Shown here piece by piece: positions 38,053 through 47,377 of a stretch of 64,000 bases of DNA. Origin of the DNA: Marinibacterium sp. Lineage in GTDB: Bacteria > Pseudomonadota > Alphaproteobacteria > Rhodobacterales > Rhodobacteraceae. Each line of letters opens with the position of its first letter. Positions within the stretch are counted from its first letter, which is position 1. Location of the stretch: assembly GCA_017643305.1 (NCBI GenBank), contig JAEPNQ010000006.1, positions 23,291 through 87,290 on the forward strand, given 5' to 3'. Both the position numbers and the translations under genes were made by a program. The notes below the pieces were generated by a model that was not told the origin of the DNA, searched no databases, and saw only the letters and a list, made by a program, of their open reading frames with translations.

Positions 38053-39296
38053 GGCGCTGGCTCACACTTTTCCTTATGGTTTTGGCCGGGCCAGTTTTTG
38101 CCCAAACTTCACCGACGCTGACCATGGACGTGGAAGAAACCAAAACCGTGCCGGGCCAACAGCTGAGCTTGCGTATAACCGTGCTGGTGCCCACCTACAT
38201 GCCATCTCCACCGATCTGGCCCGCCTATGAGGCGCCCAACCTGATGGTGCGCCTGCCCGAACGCGCCACCAACCCGGTGAGTGAACGGGTCAATGGTGAA
38301 ACCTGGGCCGGGATTTCCCGTCGCTACCAGATCTCCCCCATGATCCCGGGCACGTTTCTGCTGCCGGAAGCGGAGGTCATCGTCACCTGGGCCGATCCCG
38401 AGACCAACGAACCCCGCAAGACCACCCTGCGGACTGAGCCCATCACCCTGACTGGCGTCGTGCCCGAAGGGGCGGAGGGGCTGGACCCGTTCATCGCAGG
38501 CACAAACGTGACGCTGGAGCAGACCATTACCGGTGATCCGGCGACCATGGTTGCAGGTGACAGTGTGGTGCGCAGTGTCACTGCGACCATCGAGGGCACA
38601 TCGCCCATGTTCCTGCCCGCGCTTTTGCCGCCGGTCGATGTGCCGGGCCTGCGGGCTTATGCGGATGAACCAGTTCTGGAGATCCGCGACAATCGCGGTG
38701 ATCTGTCCGGCACCCGCACCGAACGTGTCACGCTGGTGGCCGAAGGCGGCGGGGCCGGGCAGGTGATGGGGCTGACACTGGATTGGCTTAACCTGGACAC
38801 CGGCAAGATCGAAACCGCCAGCGCGGATGGATTTACTGTGCAGGTCCAAGGGCCATCTGCTGTGCCGGCTGAGCCAGTCAATTGGCGGGCGCATGCGGTG
38901 GTGGCTGTATTGGGGCTGATCTGTCTTGCGCTGTTGGTTCTGCTGGTCCAGACCCTCTGGCCCCGGCTGCGCCAATGGCAGGCGGACCGCCGCATGGCCT
39001 ATCTGGCATCCGAAGCCTATGCTTGGCGACAACTGCGCAGCGCGCTGCATGCCCGTGATCTCAGTGTTCTGCACACCGCGCTGGAACTTTGGGCCGCACG
39101 CCTGCCGGGGGCAGACGCAAGGCGTGACCTAGAGGTGACCGAAGCGTTGCTGCAGATCGGGGCGGCGGCCTACGGGACGGGAAAGGCGACACCGGAAGCG
39201 GGCTGGGCTGCCTTGACCCAGGCGCTGCCACGGGCCCGGCGCAATGGGCAGGTCGACCCGCAGAAAGCTGCCGCGTTGCCTGATCTCAATGGCTAG
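38049..39296 (+). CDS. batD: BatD-like exported protein
   Basis: 415 aa with a signal peptide (about 1-19, ending VFAQ), a large beta-rich periplasmic region (about 20-280) with repeated immunoglobulin-like blocks (for example GDSVVRSVTATIEGTSPMFLPAL), one membrane helix (about 283-305) and a cytoplasmic helical tail. This layout matches BatD of the Bacteroides aerotolerance (Bat) operon. It is the last gene of the moxR block, and is followed by hairpin repeats that may end transcription. Confidence 0.8.
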   Translation: MRRWLTLFLMVLAGPVFAQTSPTLTMDVEETKTVPGQQLSLRITVLVPTYMPSPPIWPAYEAPNLMVRLPERATNPVSERVNGETWAGISRRYQISPMIPGTFLLPEAEVIVTWADPETNEPRKTTLRTEPITLTGVVPEGAEGLDPFIAGTNVTLEQTITGDPATMVAGDSVVRSVTATIEGTSPMFLPALLPPVDVPGLRAYADEPVLEIRDNRGDLSGTRTERVTLVAEGGGAGQVMGLTLDWLNLDTGKIETASADGFTVQVQGPSAVPAEPVNWRAHAVVAVLGLICLALLVLLVQTLWPRLRQWQADRRMAYLASEAYAWRQLRSALHARDLSVLHTALELWAARLPGADARRDLEVTEALLQIGAAAYGTGKATPEAGWAALTQALPRARRNGQVDPQKAAALPDLNG

Positions 39297-39316
39297 CCTT
39301 GGGTAAGATGCCAAAA

Positions 39317-39365
39317 GCCGATTTCTTTAAAGTAATCGGCCCAAACCCTGTCAAAGGGTCCGACG
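39317..39365. repeat. double-hairpin intergenic repeat, copy 3
   Basis: GCCGATT-T-CTTT/AAAG-T-AATCGGC (39317-39340) is followed by ACCCT/AGGGT (39345-39359). Same arrangement as copies 1 and 2: a TTTCTTT-type hairpin, a GGCC-like linker and a second hairpin with TCAAA in the loop. It lies about 20 bases after the batD stop. Confidence 0.5.
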
Positions 39366-39404
39366 ACGCATCAGAGCAGCGGGTCAAAACAAGACCGTGT
39401 AGAC

Positions 39405-40715
39405 TTACAGCAACTGGCGGACCCTCAGTCCAGTGATCCGGTTGCCTTCGCGTTCCGTCACCTCGAACCGGAAGCCATGGAAACTGAACACCTGGCCCGG
39501 CGTCGGGATCATTTGCGCTTCATGCATGACCAGCCCGGCCATGGTGTTGGCCGTTTCGTCGGGCAGGGACCAGTCCAGCGCGCGGTTCACGTCGCGGATC
39601 GTGGTGGCGCCATCTACCGAGTAGCTGCCATCGGCGTTGCGGGTGATGCCCAACTCTTCTTCGGTGTCGAATTCATCGCTGATTTCACCCACGATTTCTT
39701 CCAGGATGTCTTCCAGCGTGATCAGGCCCTGAAGCGAGCCGTATTCGTCCACCACCAGCGCAAAATGGCTGCGCAGACGCAGGAATTCGCGCATCTGGTC
39801 GTCCAGCGTGGTAGTTTCGGGCACGAAATAAGGGGGCGTTGCCACGTTGTTGATGTCAAAAGTTTTTAACAGAGAGGCATCGCCCTCAGTCCCGCCGATC
39901 TGATTGTAGACGGCGCGGAACAGATCTTTGGCATGCACCACACCGGTGATGTTCTCGGGGTGGTCCTTGAACACCGGCAGGCGGGTGTGCGGACTTTCCA
40001 GACATTGCTGCAGGATCACGTCCGGGTCTGCTTCTGCATCGATCATCTGGATGCCGGAACGGTGCAGCATGACCTCCTCCACCGCGCGGTCGCTGAGATC
40101 CAGCGCGCCAAGGATCCTGTCGCGGTCTTCCTTTTCGACGACGCCCTCGGAATGGCCCAGTTGCAGGGCGCCAGCAATCTCTTCGCGAACCATGAGGATC
40201 TGGCTATCGGGGTCGATCCGTACACCGAAGAGGCGCAGCACCAGTCGGACCAGTCCACGCACCGCGTTTACGATCGGGGCAAAAACCGTGATGATCACGC
40301 TGATCGGTGCGGCAACGGCGCTGGCGGCGCGTTCGGCGTTGGTGATGGCATAGGTTTTCGGCAGCACCTCGGCAAAGACCAGCACCAGAACGGTCATCAC
40401 CAGCGTGGCGATGGCCACCGCGCTTTCACCGAAAGCGCGGGCGAAGAGCGCCGTAGCTAGGGCCGTGGCGAGGATGTTCACCAAGTTGTTGCCCAGCAGA
40501 ACCGACCCGATCAGGCGTTCATTGTCTTCGGTGATGGCCAACGCTCTCTGCGCCCCGCGCGCACCCTTGTCGGCCTGCGCGCGCAGCTTGCCCCGCGACG
40601 CCGCTGTCAGTGCGGTTTCGGAGCCCGAAAAGAAGCCGGAGAGCACCAGAAGAAATAGGATGGCGCCGGCGGTGATCCAGAATGTGCCGTCCAAAGCGGC
40701 TGAGGTCGTGTCCAT
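39405..40715 (-). CDS. CNNM/CorC-type transporter with CBS domains
   Basis: About 436 aa. An N-terminal CNNM (DUF21) domain with four membrane segments (about 8-165; SGFFSGSETALTAASRGKL, VLVFAEVLPKTYAITN) is followed by two CBS domains (about 200-330; RSGIQMIDAEAD and FALVVDEYGSLQGLITLEDILEEIVGEI) and a C-terminal CorC_HlyC domain. The family handles Mg2+/Co2+ efflux or tolerance. The start is uncertain: an upstream ATG at 40763 adds 16 residues, and I prefer MDTTSAALDG at 40715, which matches homologues as I remember them. Lies downstream of xerD on the same strand. Confidence 0.85.
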   Translation of the reverse strand: MDTTSAALDGTFWITAGAILFLLVLSGFFSGSETALTAASRGKLRAQADKGARGAQRALAITEDNERLIGSVLLGNNLVNILATALATALFARAFGESAVAIATLVMTVLVLVFAEVLPKTYAITNAERAASAVAAPISVIITVFAPIVNAVRGLVRLVLRLFGVRIDPDSQILMVREEIAGALQLGHSEGVVEKEDRDRILGALDLSDRAVEEVMLHRSGIQMIDAEADPDVILQQCLESPHTRLPVFKDHPENITGVVHAKDLFRAVYNQIGGTEGDASLLKTFDINNVATPPYFVPETTTLDDQMREFLRLRSHFALVVDEYGSLQGLITLEDILEEIVGEISDEFDTEEELGITRNADGSYSVDGATTIRDVNRALDWSLPDETANTMAGLVMHEAQMIPTPGQVFSFHGFRFEVTEREGNRITGLRVRQLL

Positions 40716-40853
40716 ATCCGGGTTATGGGGGTGGTCGGGGGCGCAATCAAGAGGCTGGGACATGAGGCGCGGGGTGCGCGGTAGAATTGCGACGATCGGA
40801 GGCGGGGGATGTTCGGGAGGTTTCGCGTGGGAAACCGCCCGGAGTTCTCTCCT

Positions 40854-41795
40854 CTAGTCCGGCTCCGCCAGCGGGTGATGCTCCAACACCAGTTGCGACA
40901 AGCGTTCATCCAGTACATGGGTGTAAATCTCGGTCGTGCCGACATCCGCATGCCCCAGCAGCGTCTGGATCGACCGCAGGTCTGCGCCATTGGCGAGCAG
41001 ATGCGTGGCAAAAGCGTGGCGCAGTGTGTGTGGCGTGACCTTTGCCGAGGGGATCCCCGCAGTTACGGCAAGATCCTTGATCAGCGCATAGAATCTATGC
41101 CGTGTCAGGTAGCCATCTGCACTACGCGACGGGAAGAGATAGCGCGAGGCGGGTTTGCCCTCGGCCAGATCTGCGGCTTCAGCGGCGTCACGATGGTTCA
41201 GCCACTGTTGCAGCGTCTCCTGCGCAGGCCGGGACAGCGGCACCAGCCGTTCCTTGCCGCCCTTGCCAAGGATCAGCAGCAGGTTTGGGTTGCCACGCGC
41301 CGAGGCCACGGGCAGCGACACCAATTCGGTCACCCGCATGCCTGTGGCATAGAGCAGTTCCATCAGGCATGTGTTACGGATGCGGTCGGTCTCTGTGCGG
41401 CCGGTCTCGCGCGCGGCAAGCAGCAGCGCATCCACTTCCGTTTCGCTCAGCGTCTTGGGCAGGCGTTGGTCCTTGCCTGGCCCCTTGATCCGCATGGCCG
41501 GGTTATCTTCGCGCCAACCCTCTTCATAGGCAAACCGGTAGAGTTGCTTGATCGCAGAAAGCCGCCGCGCTCGGGTGGATTTCGCCAGTCCGGTATCATC
41601 GCAGAATACAAGATAGTCTTCGATATCTGGCTGGCCCAAACTGTCCGGGGCCAGACCGCGCCCATCAAGCCAGGCAAGGAATTCCCGCAGGTCGCGGCCA
41701 TATGCCATCAGGGTGTTCTTTGCAGCACCCAACTCCGCCGCCTTGGCATCAAGAAAGGCGCTGATCCATCCTTGCCAGGTGGCGGGCCCTTCCAT
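40854..41795 (-). CDS. xerD: tyrosine recombinase XerD
   Basis: 313-aa site-specific recombinase that resolves chromosome dimers at dif with XerC. It has an N-terminal SAM-like core-binding domain (about 5-90) and a catalytic domain with Arg154 (TGMRVTEL), Lys178 (LGKGGKER), His256 and Arg259 (TPHTLRHAFATHLL), His282 (LLGHADVGTT) and the nucleophile Tyr291. All catalytic residues are present. It is a housekeeping gene here, not part of an integrated element: no integrase-like cargo surrounds it. It lies after the exported protein at 41799. Confidence 0.93.
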   Translation of the reverse strand: MEGPATWQGWISAFLDAKAAELGAAKNTLMAYGRDLREFLAWLDGRGLAPDSLGQPDIEDYLVFCDDTGLAKSTRARRLSAIKQLYRFAYEEGWREDNPAMRIKGPGKDQRLPKTLSETEVDALLLAARETGRTETDRIRNTCLMELLYATGMRVTELVSLPVASARGNPNLLLILGKGGKERLVPLSRPAQETLQQWLNHRDAAEAADLAEGKPASRYLFPSRSADGYLTRHRFYALIKDLAVTAGIPSAKVTPHTLRHAFATHLLANGADLRSIQTLLGHADVGTTEIYTHVLDERLSQLVLEHHPLAEPD

Positions 41796-41798
41796 CGC

Positions 41799-43313
41799 TT
41801 AGCCTGCACGCAACAGCAGCGACTGAATTGCGGCCCTGCGCGCGGTGTCTTCCAACCCGACTGAGCGCAGAAACTGCAATGCGACAGTAAGGTCATCCAG
41901 GTTGCCTTTACGTCCGCTGTGAAACAGTTTGATAGCCTGCAAGATCGCCTCTCCCAGCCGCCCGCCATCAAGGTAGCGTTGCAGCGACGGCGGTGTGGTT
42001 GGCGGGTTGGCGAACCCATCGAAAATTGCCTGACGCGTGGTATCTCCACCAGGCGCACTGGGCGTCCCTTGTGCCAACCCGGCCAGAAATTCCATGTCGG
42101 CGCCATCGGGGGCGTCGGTGGCGGCCGCTTCGTAGTCGGGCGACAACAGCCGCATGTAAAAGGCCAGGCGCTGTGGTACCCCGGTCAGGGGCAGGCCCGC
42201 AAGTTGATCGGCAAAGAGCGTGGAAAACGGCACTTCCAATCCCGCATTCCGCATCACGTTCCAGGCGGCGGGTAGGGTTTTGGCCACCGCATCCGCGCTG
42301 CGACTGCCGAGTGCGGTGTCAAATCGTTGGATCGCCTCCACGCGGTCCCAGACGCCGCCGGATGCGGCGGGTAAACGGTCGGTATAAACGCCGAGCAGCC
42401 GGTTTGGGCTGATCGCGCCGGTGCGGGCCAGCCGTTCGGCGGCCTCAAGCTGCGCTTTCCAGCCGACCACATCGCGCAGGTCCGCGACCGAAAAGCGGCG
42501 GGGCAGGGGCGCTGTTGGCAAAGGTTCCCCGATGGCTTCGAACAGCCGGAAGGTGAGCGGATCTGGGGCGGATGGCACCGGCAGGGGCGGAGCAAATTCA
42601 TAAAGGTCAGGGTTCAGGAACCGGTCCACCAGGAACAGTTCGTCCTGTGGCATCAGGTTCAGCGCGCGCGCTGCGTCCAACATGACGGCGGCCGCGCTCC
42701 AATCGCCTTTGCGCAAGGTGCAGAACATGCGCGCGGCGTAGTCCTGGCTCAGATGCGGGGACCGGTTCAGCGCAGCACAGCTGAAGGTTTCATCCCCCGA
42801 GAGAAGCGTGGCATCGAACCAGACGGCAAACCGCTCTGGCGCGGTTTCCGGACCGGCTGTATCGATCATCGCCTGTGCCGGCTCTACCGCGCCGAGGTCA
42901 AACAGACGCTGCAGCCGCGCCAGTAAAAATTGTTCCGCTGCATCGCTGCCCAATGGCGGCAGGGTTTCGGCCAGGAGCAAGGTGTAAAGCAACGTCTGCA
43001 TGGCCGGGGTGCGGCTGACATCTGCGGCGTTCATGGCGCGGATCACGTCTTCGATCGCGCTGGCCCGCCACATTTCGACCGGCAGACCGGTCACATGGGT
43101 TGGCACCAGACCGATGGGGCGTTCCAGCGTTTCCAGTGGGGTTACCGTAATTTTCGGTCCAGAGCCGCTTTCGGTAACCGGGGGTTCCAGCAGGATCTGC
43201 CCGGCACGTCCGCCCGCGGGCGGAATGGTCAGCCAGTCAATGGCTGAAAGTGGCTCCTGCGCAATGGCGGCCAACGGCAGAAAAACCGCAGCCAGGGTGG
43301 CTTTAATCCGCAT
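41799..43313 (-). CDS. large exported protein of unknown function
   Basis: 504 aa with a signal peptide (about 1-18, ending AAIAQ). The rest is Leu/Ala-rich and looks all-helical, perhaps a TPR-like solenoid (for example LDAARALNLMPQDELFLVDRFL). Two cysteines occur near the middle (CAAL, CTLR). I do not recognise a named domain. The ATG at 43313 overlaps the 3' end of a 50-codon membrane-protein gene by 11 bases, and xerD begins just after its stop, so these three look co-transcribed and this may be an envelope protein. Confidence 0.75.
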   Translation of the reverse strand: MRIKATLAAVFLPLAAIAQEPLSAIDWLTIPPAGGRAGQILLEPPVTESGSGPKITVTPLETLERPIGLVPTHVTGLPVEMWRASAIEDVIRAMNAADVSRTPAMQTLLYTLLLAETLPPLGSDAAEQFLLARLQRLFDLGAVEPAQAMIDTAGPETAPERFAVWFDATLLSGDETFSCAALNRSPHLSQDYAARMFCTLRKGDWSAAAVMLDAARALNLMPQDELFLVDRFLNPDLYEFAPPLPVPSAPDPLTFRLFEAIGEPLPTAPLPRRFSVADLRDVVGWKAQLEAAERLARTGAISPNRLLGVYTDRLPAASGGVWDRVEAIQRFDTALGSRSADAVAKTLPAAWNVMRNAGLEVPFSTLFADQLAGLPLTGVPQRLAFYMRLLSPDYEAAATDAPDGADMEFLAGLAQGTPSAPGGDTTRQAIFDGFANPPTTPPSLQRYLDGGRLGEAILQAIKLFHSGRKGNLDDLTVALQFLRSVGLEDTARRAAIQSLLLRAG

Positions 43314-43455
43314 GGAGCGTCACCGGCTGGCGCATCTCTTTTTGGGGTGGCGCGAAATCCACGCCGAAAAACGGTGCGGCGTATGTATAGGCGACCAAAG
43401 CCGCGAATCCCAATATGATCAGGAAAAACAGGTATTTAAGAATGCGCCTTATCAC
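43303..43455 (-). CDS. 50-residue single-pass membrane protein
   Basis: Short frame starting GTG at 43455: IRRILKYLFFLIILGFAALV forms one membrane helix. A short tail follows, YAAPFFGVDFAPPQKEMRQP, ending VTLHAD. The charge pattern (basic before the helix) predicts the tail outside. Its stop lies 11 bases inside the next gene, indicating coupling. A Pro-Pro-Gln tail of this kind recurs upstream of the same gene in relatives, from memory. The start codon is the weakest point. Confidence 0.6.
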   Translation of the reverse strand: MIRRILKYLFFLIILGFAALVAYTYAAPFFGVDFAPPQKEMRQPVTLHAD

Positions 43456-43534
43456 GATTGGTCTGCCCCGGCATTTTGGTTTTGGCGCAAGTTATATATG
43501 GCCTTTTGCTCAATATCACGTCATTCACTTAAAG

Positions 43535-44122
43535 ATGAGCGAAATTAAGCATCCAGCGCCCCAGGCCGACGTGCCAAAGGGGTACCGTTTGCGCAAAACG
43601 GTGGTCATGGTTGGCATGATGGGTGCGGGCAAAACGGCCATCGGCCGGGCGCTGGCGGCACGACTGGACGTACCGTTTCTGGACAGCGACGCGGAGATCG
43701 AAGCCGCGGCCAACATGACCATCCCCGAGATTTTTGAACGAGATGGGGAACCGTTTTTCCGTGACAAGGAAAGTCAGGTAATCGCCCGGCTTCTGGAAAA
43801 CGAACGTGGGATCCTTTCGACCGGTGGAGGGGCGTTCATGCGGGATGAAAACCGCGCGATCATCACTGAAAAGGGCGTGTCTGTCTGGCTGGATGCGGAT
43901 CTACAAGTGCTATGGATGCGTGTGCGTCATAAAGAAACCCGCCCGCTTCTGCGCACCGAGAATCCCCGTGCTACGCTGGCCGGGATGTATGAAACGCGCG
44001 TGCCAATCTACGCCCGCGCGGATCTGCGTGTTCCATCAGATGCGCAGGTGTCGATCGAAGAAATGGTGGACCGGGTCATTGCCATGCTTCTGACCCGGCC
44101 GGACGTGCTGGAGCAGATGTAA
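43535..44122 (+). CDS. aroK: shikimate kinase
   Basis: 195 aa. Phosphorylates shikimate at the 3-OH with ATP, in the aromatic pathway. Walker A GMMGAGKT (27-34) and the substrate motifs DSDAEIE and GGGAFM are present. RHKETRPLL forms the lid. The frame is open from 43415, but the ATG at 43535 gives the normal N-terminus. Its TAA overlaps the aroB ATG by one base, the common alphaproteobacterial aroK-aroB arrangement. Confidence 0.93.
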   Translation: MSEIKHPAPQADVPKGYRLRKTVVMVGMMGAGKTAIGRALAARLDVPFLDSDAEIEAAANMTIPEIFERDGEPFFRDKESQVIARLLENERGILSTGGGAFMRDENRAIITEKGVSVWLDADLQVLWMRVRHKETRPLLRTENPRATLAGMYETRVPIYARADLRVPSDAQVSIEEMVDRVIAMLLTRPDVLEQM

Positions 44123-45231
44123 TGCAGCAAACCGTGCGGGTGGAGCTGGGCGACCGGTCTTATGATGTATTGATCGGCCCGGGGCTGATTGCCGGGTCAG
44201 GGGCCGCGATCGCCCCGCTGCTGCGACGGCCGCGCGTGGCCGTTGTAACAGATGAAAACGTGGCCGTTCGCCATCTGGCTGCCTTGCAGGCCGGTTTGGC
44301 GGATGCGGGCATCGAGATGGAGGCGCTGACCCTGCCAGCGGGGGAGGCCACTAAAAGCTGGCCGCACTTGTCCCGTACGGTGGAATGGCTGCTTTCGCAG
44401 AAGGTGGAGCGCACGGATGTGGTGGTCGCGCTGGGCGGCGGCGTGATTGGTGACCTTGTGGGCTTTGCCGCTGCGATCCTGCGGCGCGGTGTGCGGTTTG
44501 TGCAGATCCCGACCTCGCTGCTGGCGCAGGTCGACAGCTCCGTTGGTGGCAAGACGGGCATCAACGCGCCACAGGGCAAGAACCTGGTGGGCGCGTTTCA
44601 CCAGCCGTCTCTGGTGCTGGCAGATACCGAGGCGCTGGCCACCCTGACCTCACGCGACTTTCTGGCGGGCTATGGTGAGGTAGTGAAATACGGCCTGCTG
44701 GGCGATGCCGCGTTTTTTGACTGGCTTGAGGTGAACGGCCCGGCGCTGGCCGCGGGCGACATGGCTGCGCGGGTACAGGCAGTGACCCGGTCAGTCCAGA
44801 TGAAAGCGGATATCGTGGCGCGGGACGAAACCGAACAGGGCGATCGCGCGCTGTTGAACCTGGGTCACACGTTTTGCCACGCGCTGGAGGCGGCAACGGG
44901 CTATTCCGACCGGCTGCTGCACGGCGAAGGCGTGGCCATTGGCTGCGGGCTGGCGTTTGAGCTATCGTCGCGTATAGGGCTCTGTGCGCAGGAAGACCCG
45001 AGCCGCGTGCGCGCGCATCTTCGGGACATGGGTATGAAGGTGGATTTCGCCGACATTCCCGGCGACTTGCCGGGCACAGCGGCGCTTATGAACCTGATGG
45101 CGCAGGACAAGAAGGTGGTGGACGGCACGCTGCGCTTCATCCTAGCACGTGGGATTGGGGCGGCGTTTGTGACTTCTGATGTGCCGCGTGCTGCGGTAGT
45201 GTCGGTGCTGGACGATGCGCGTGCCGGATGA
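44122..45231 (+). CDS. aroB: 3-dehydroquinate synthase
   Basis: 369-aa NAD- and metal-dependent enzyme converting DAHP to 3-dehydroquinate. Motifs: VVALGGGVIGDLVGFAAA (NAD site), PTSLLAQVDSSVGGKTGIN (substrate and metal), and zinc ligands in NLGHTFCHALE and LLHGEGVAIG. Length is normal. Coupled to aroK by the TAATG junction. Confidence 0.95.
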   Translation: MQQTVRVELGDRSYDVLIGPGLIAGSGAAIAPLLRRPRVAVVTDENVAVRHLAALQAGLADAGIEMEALTLPAGEATKSWPHLSRTVEWLLSQKVERTDVVVALGGGVIGDLVGFAAAILRRGVRFVQIPTSLLAQVDSSVGGKTGINAPQGKNLVGAFHQPSLVLADTEALATLTSRDFLAGYGEVVKYGLLGDAAFFDWLEVNGPALAAGDMAARVQAVTRSVQMKADIVARDETEQGDRALLNLGHTFCHALEAATGYSDRLLHGEGVAIGCGLAFELSSRIGLCAQEDPSRVRAHLRDMGMKVDFADIPGDLPGTAALMNLMAQDKKVVDGTLRFILARGIGAAFVTSDVPRAAVVSVLDDARAG

Positions 45232-45333
45232 CCGGCTTGCACCCTGGCCGGCCCACTGGCTTGCGCACTGACAGCGCGGTTGTTAAGTCCGCTATCGCCC
45301 GATGGTTTTCGTCGGGATTGCAAGAGGATTGCT

Positions 45334-46413
45334 GTGCACCCCCCTGTTCCTAGGCTTGAAACCCGCAATCTGACACGCCGGTTCGACGGGCGTGATGTGG
45401 TGTCGGATGTGTCGCTGAGCATTCGCCCTGGGCAGGTGACCTGTCTGCTGGGCCCGTCGGGCTGCGGTAAATCCACGACCCTTCGAATGATCGCCGGGAT
45501 TGAGCGCCAGGACAGCGGTGAGATCATCGTGGACGGCGGCCTGATTGCCGGAGGGGGTGTGATGCTGCCGCCAGAACGGCGCGGCATTGGGCTGATGTTT
45601 CAAGATTTTGCCCTGTTTCCGCATCTGAGCGTGCTCGATAACGTGGCCTTTGGCCTGCAGGGCCCCAAACCGCAGTGGCGCGCGCGGGTCAGCGAATTGT
45701 TGGACAAGGTGGACTTGCTGCGCTTCATAGATGCCTTCCCGCACCAGCTTTCGGGCGGTGAACAGCAGCGCGTTGCATTGGCCCGTGCACTGGCCCCGCG
45801 CCCGCGGGTGATGTTGATGGATGAACCGTTCTCGGGCCTCGACAACCGGCTGCGTGACGGTATCCGTGATGAAACACTGGATCTGCTGAAGGCCGAGGAA
45901 ACCGCCGTGCTGCTGGTCACGCATGAGCCGGAAGAGGCGATGCGCATGGCAGATGAGATCGCGTTAATGCGAGACGGCCGAATCGTGCAGGTTGGTGCGC
46001 CCTATAACGTTTACACACGGCCGGTGGACCGGGCGGCGGTGTCGTTTTTCAGCGACACCAACTTGTTAAAGGCGCAGGTGCGTGGGGCGCTGGCGCAGAC
46101 GCCTTTTGGCCAGTTCCTGGCGCCTGGCATTCCGGATGGTACGGACGTGGATATCGTTTTCCGGCCCCAGCATGTGCGGATTGATTTCGACCGGGATGGA
46201 CGCGGACCTTTGCCCACCCCCACAGAAGGTGTGGCGGCGCGTGGGGTGGTGCATCGGTCCCGGTTTTTGGGACATGAAAGCTTGGTTGAGTTCCGGATGG
46301 ATTTCGGCGATGAGATCATCAAAGTCACGGTGCCCAACGTGTTCCTGCCGAAACCTGGCAAGGTTATGTGGCTGACAGTGCGCCGCGACCGGTGTTTCGT
46401 GTTTCCGGCCTGA
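45334..46413 (+). CDS. orphan Fe(III)-type ABC transporter ATPase (FbpC-like)
   Basis: 359 aa. The ATPase domain has Walker A GPSGCGKS (40-47), signature LSGGEQQ (139-145) and MDEPFSGLD. A C-terminal TOBE-like regulatory domain (about 240-355) is typical of FbpC/PotA-type ATPases. The start is GTG at 45334 with AGAGGAT upstream. No permease or binding protein is next to it (aroB before, a WYL regulator after), so it must serve a transporter encoded elsewhere. Ferric iron is the family default; another oxyanion or polyamine is possible. Confidence 0.82.
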   Translation: MHPPVPRLETRNLTRRFDGRDVVSDVSLSIRPGQVTCLLGPSGCGKSTTLRMIAGIERQDSGEIIVDGGLIAGGGVMLPPERRGIGLMFQDFALFPHLSVLDNVAFGLQGPKPQWRARVSELLDKVDLLRFIDAFPHQLSGGEQQRVALARALAPRPRVMLMDEPFSGLDNRLRDGIRDETLDLLKAEETAVLLVTHEPEEAMRMADEIALMRDGRIVQVGAPYNVYTRPVDRAAVSFFSDTNLLKAQVRGALAQTPFGQFLAPGIPDGTDVDIVFRPQHVRIDFDRDGRGPLPTPTEGVAARGVVHRSRFLGHESLVEFRMDFGDEIIKVTVPNVFLPKPGKVMWLTVRRDRCFVFPA

Positions 46414-46479
46414 GCATTTTTGATACGCGGTGGCTGGCACAATGCGCTGGACCACGGCCGGGTGATGCGAGGCGCAGCC

Positions 46480-47172
46480 CTACCCGGCCTTATGCGTCCG
46501 AAAATCTGCCAGCATGCGCCCGGGTTCGTCCCCGAACAGCTCCGGCAGTGGCGTCAGCGTTTCGATACTGTCCAGCCGCAGTTGCACGAAGTCATCATCG
46601 ATCTCACACCAGCTGGTCAGCGCCCAAACGCGACCCCAGTATTCCACCTGCAAGGGCCGCACCACATGGTGCGACACCCTGCCATCGGTTTCAACACAGC
46701 GCAGTTTCAGTTTCTGTCGCCCCCGGATCGCCGCCCGGATCGCGGGGATATGGGCGACTCCACGGGCCGTATCGGCAAAGGGATGGGTTTCGAACTTCCA
46801 CGCATCCGCCGCTGCGATGCCCTGTTCTGGCAGCGCGGCATCAACCTTGGCCGCCAGCGCCAGCGCGGCGCGGCGCAGATCGGGGTCGGCGGTTTCGGAG
46901 ACAATTGCGATACCCAGTGTTAGCGCGCCCAGCTCTTCTTCGGTCAGGGACAGCTGTGGCAGGGCGGTTTCCCGCGTGGTACGGTAGCCCCGCCCGCGCG
47001 CGCCCGAAACCGGCACGCCGGAAGAGGCCAGCGTTTCCATGTCGCGGTAGATCGTGCGGTGCGATACGCCCAGCCGCGTGGCCAGATCTTCGGCCCGGTG
47101 CAGGCCGCCGTCCTGCAGGAGCTTCATGATCTCGAATAATCGGTCCTTGCGGCGCAATCGGGCATCTCCCAC
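46480..47172 (-). CDS. WYL-domain transcriptional regulator (YafY-like)
   Basis: 230 aa. An N-terminal HTH_11 winged helix (about 5-65; RLFEIMKLLQDGGLHRAEDLATRLGVSHRTIYRDM) is followed by a WYL ligand-binding domain (about 130-205) in which the name motif is modified (VWALTSWCEIDDDFVQLRLDSI). The start is GTG at 47172. Such proteins usually repress genes beside them. Here the neighbours are a convergent ABC ATPase and divergent tatA, so the target is open. Confidence 0.85.
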   Translation of the reverse strand: MGDARLRRKDRLFEIMKLLQDGGLHRAEDLATRLGVSHRTIYRDMETLASSGVPVSGARGRGYRTTRETALPQLSLTEEELGALTLGIAIVSETADPDLRRAALALAAKVDAALPEQGIAAADAWKFETHPFADTARGVAHIPAIRAAIRGRQKLKLRCVETDGRVSHHVVRPLQVEYWGRVWALTSWCEIDDDFVQLRLDSIETLTPLPELFGDEPGRMLADFRTHKAG

Positions 47173-47377
47173 GTGAATCGGGGTGAAATTACTGACAAAA
47201 ACCTGTCAGGAGAAGCGGCAAAACCGGTAATATCCCCAATTCGTCTCCGAAATTCACGCCCCAGCTGCGTCCGCGCCGTTCCATTGCGCCCGTCCTTGCC
47301 CCTAGATAGCGCAAACCAAGCATCGCCAGTGGTCTGACACGGCGGTTGCAAACCAGCGCGTGTAGGAGACAGATAAA

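Noticed and set aside
40854..41795. Tyrosine recombinase as integrase of a genomic island
   Set aside because: Sequence and length are those of house-keeping XerD. No attachment repeats, tRNA or cargo genes lie around it.
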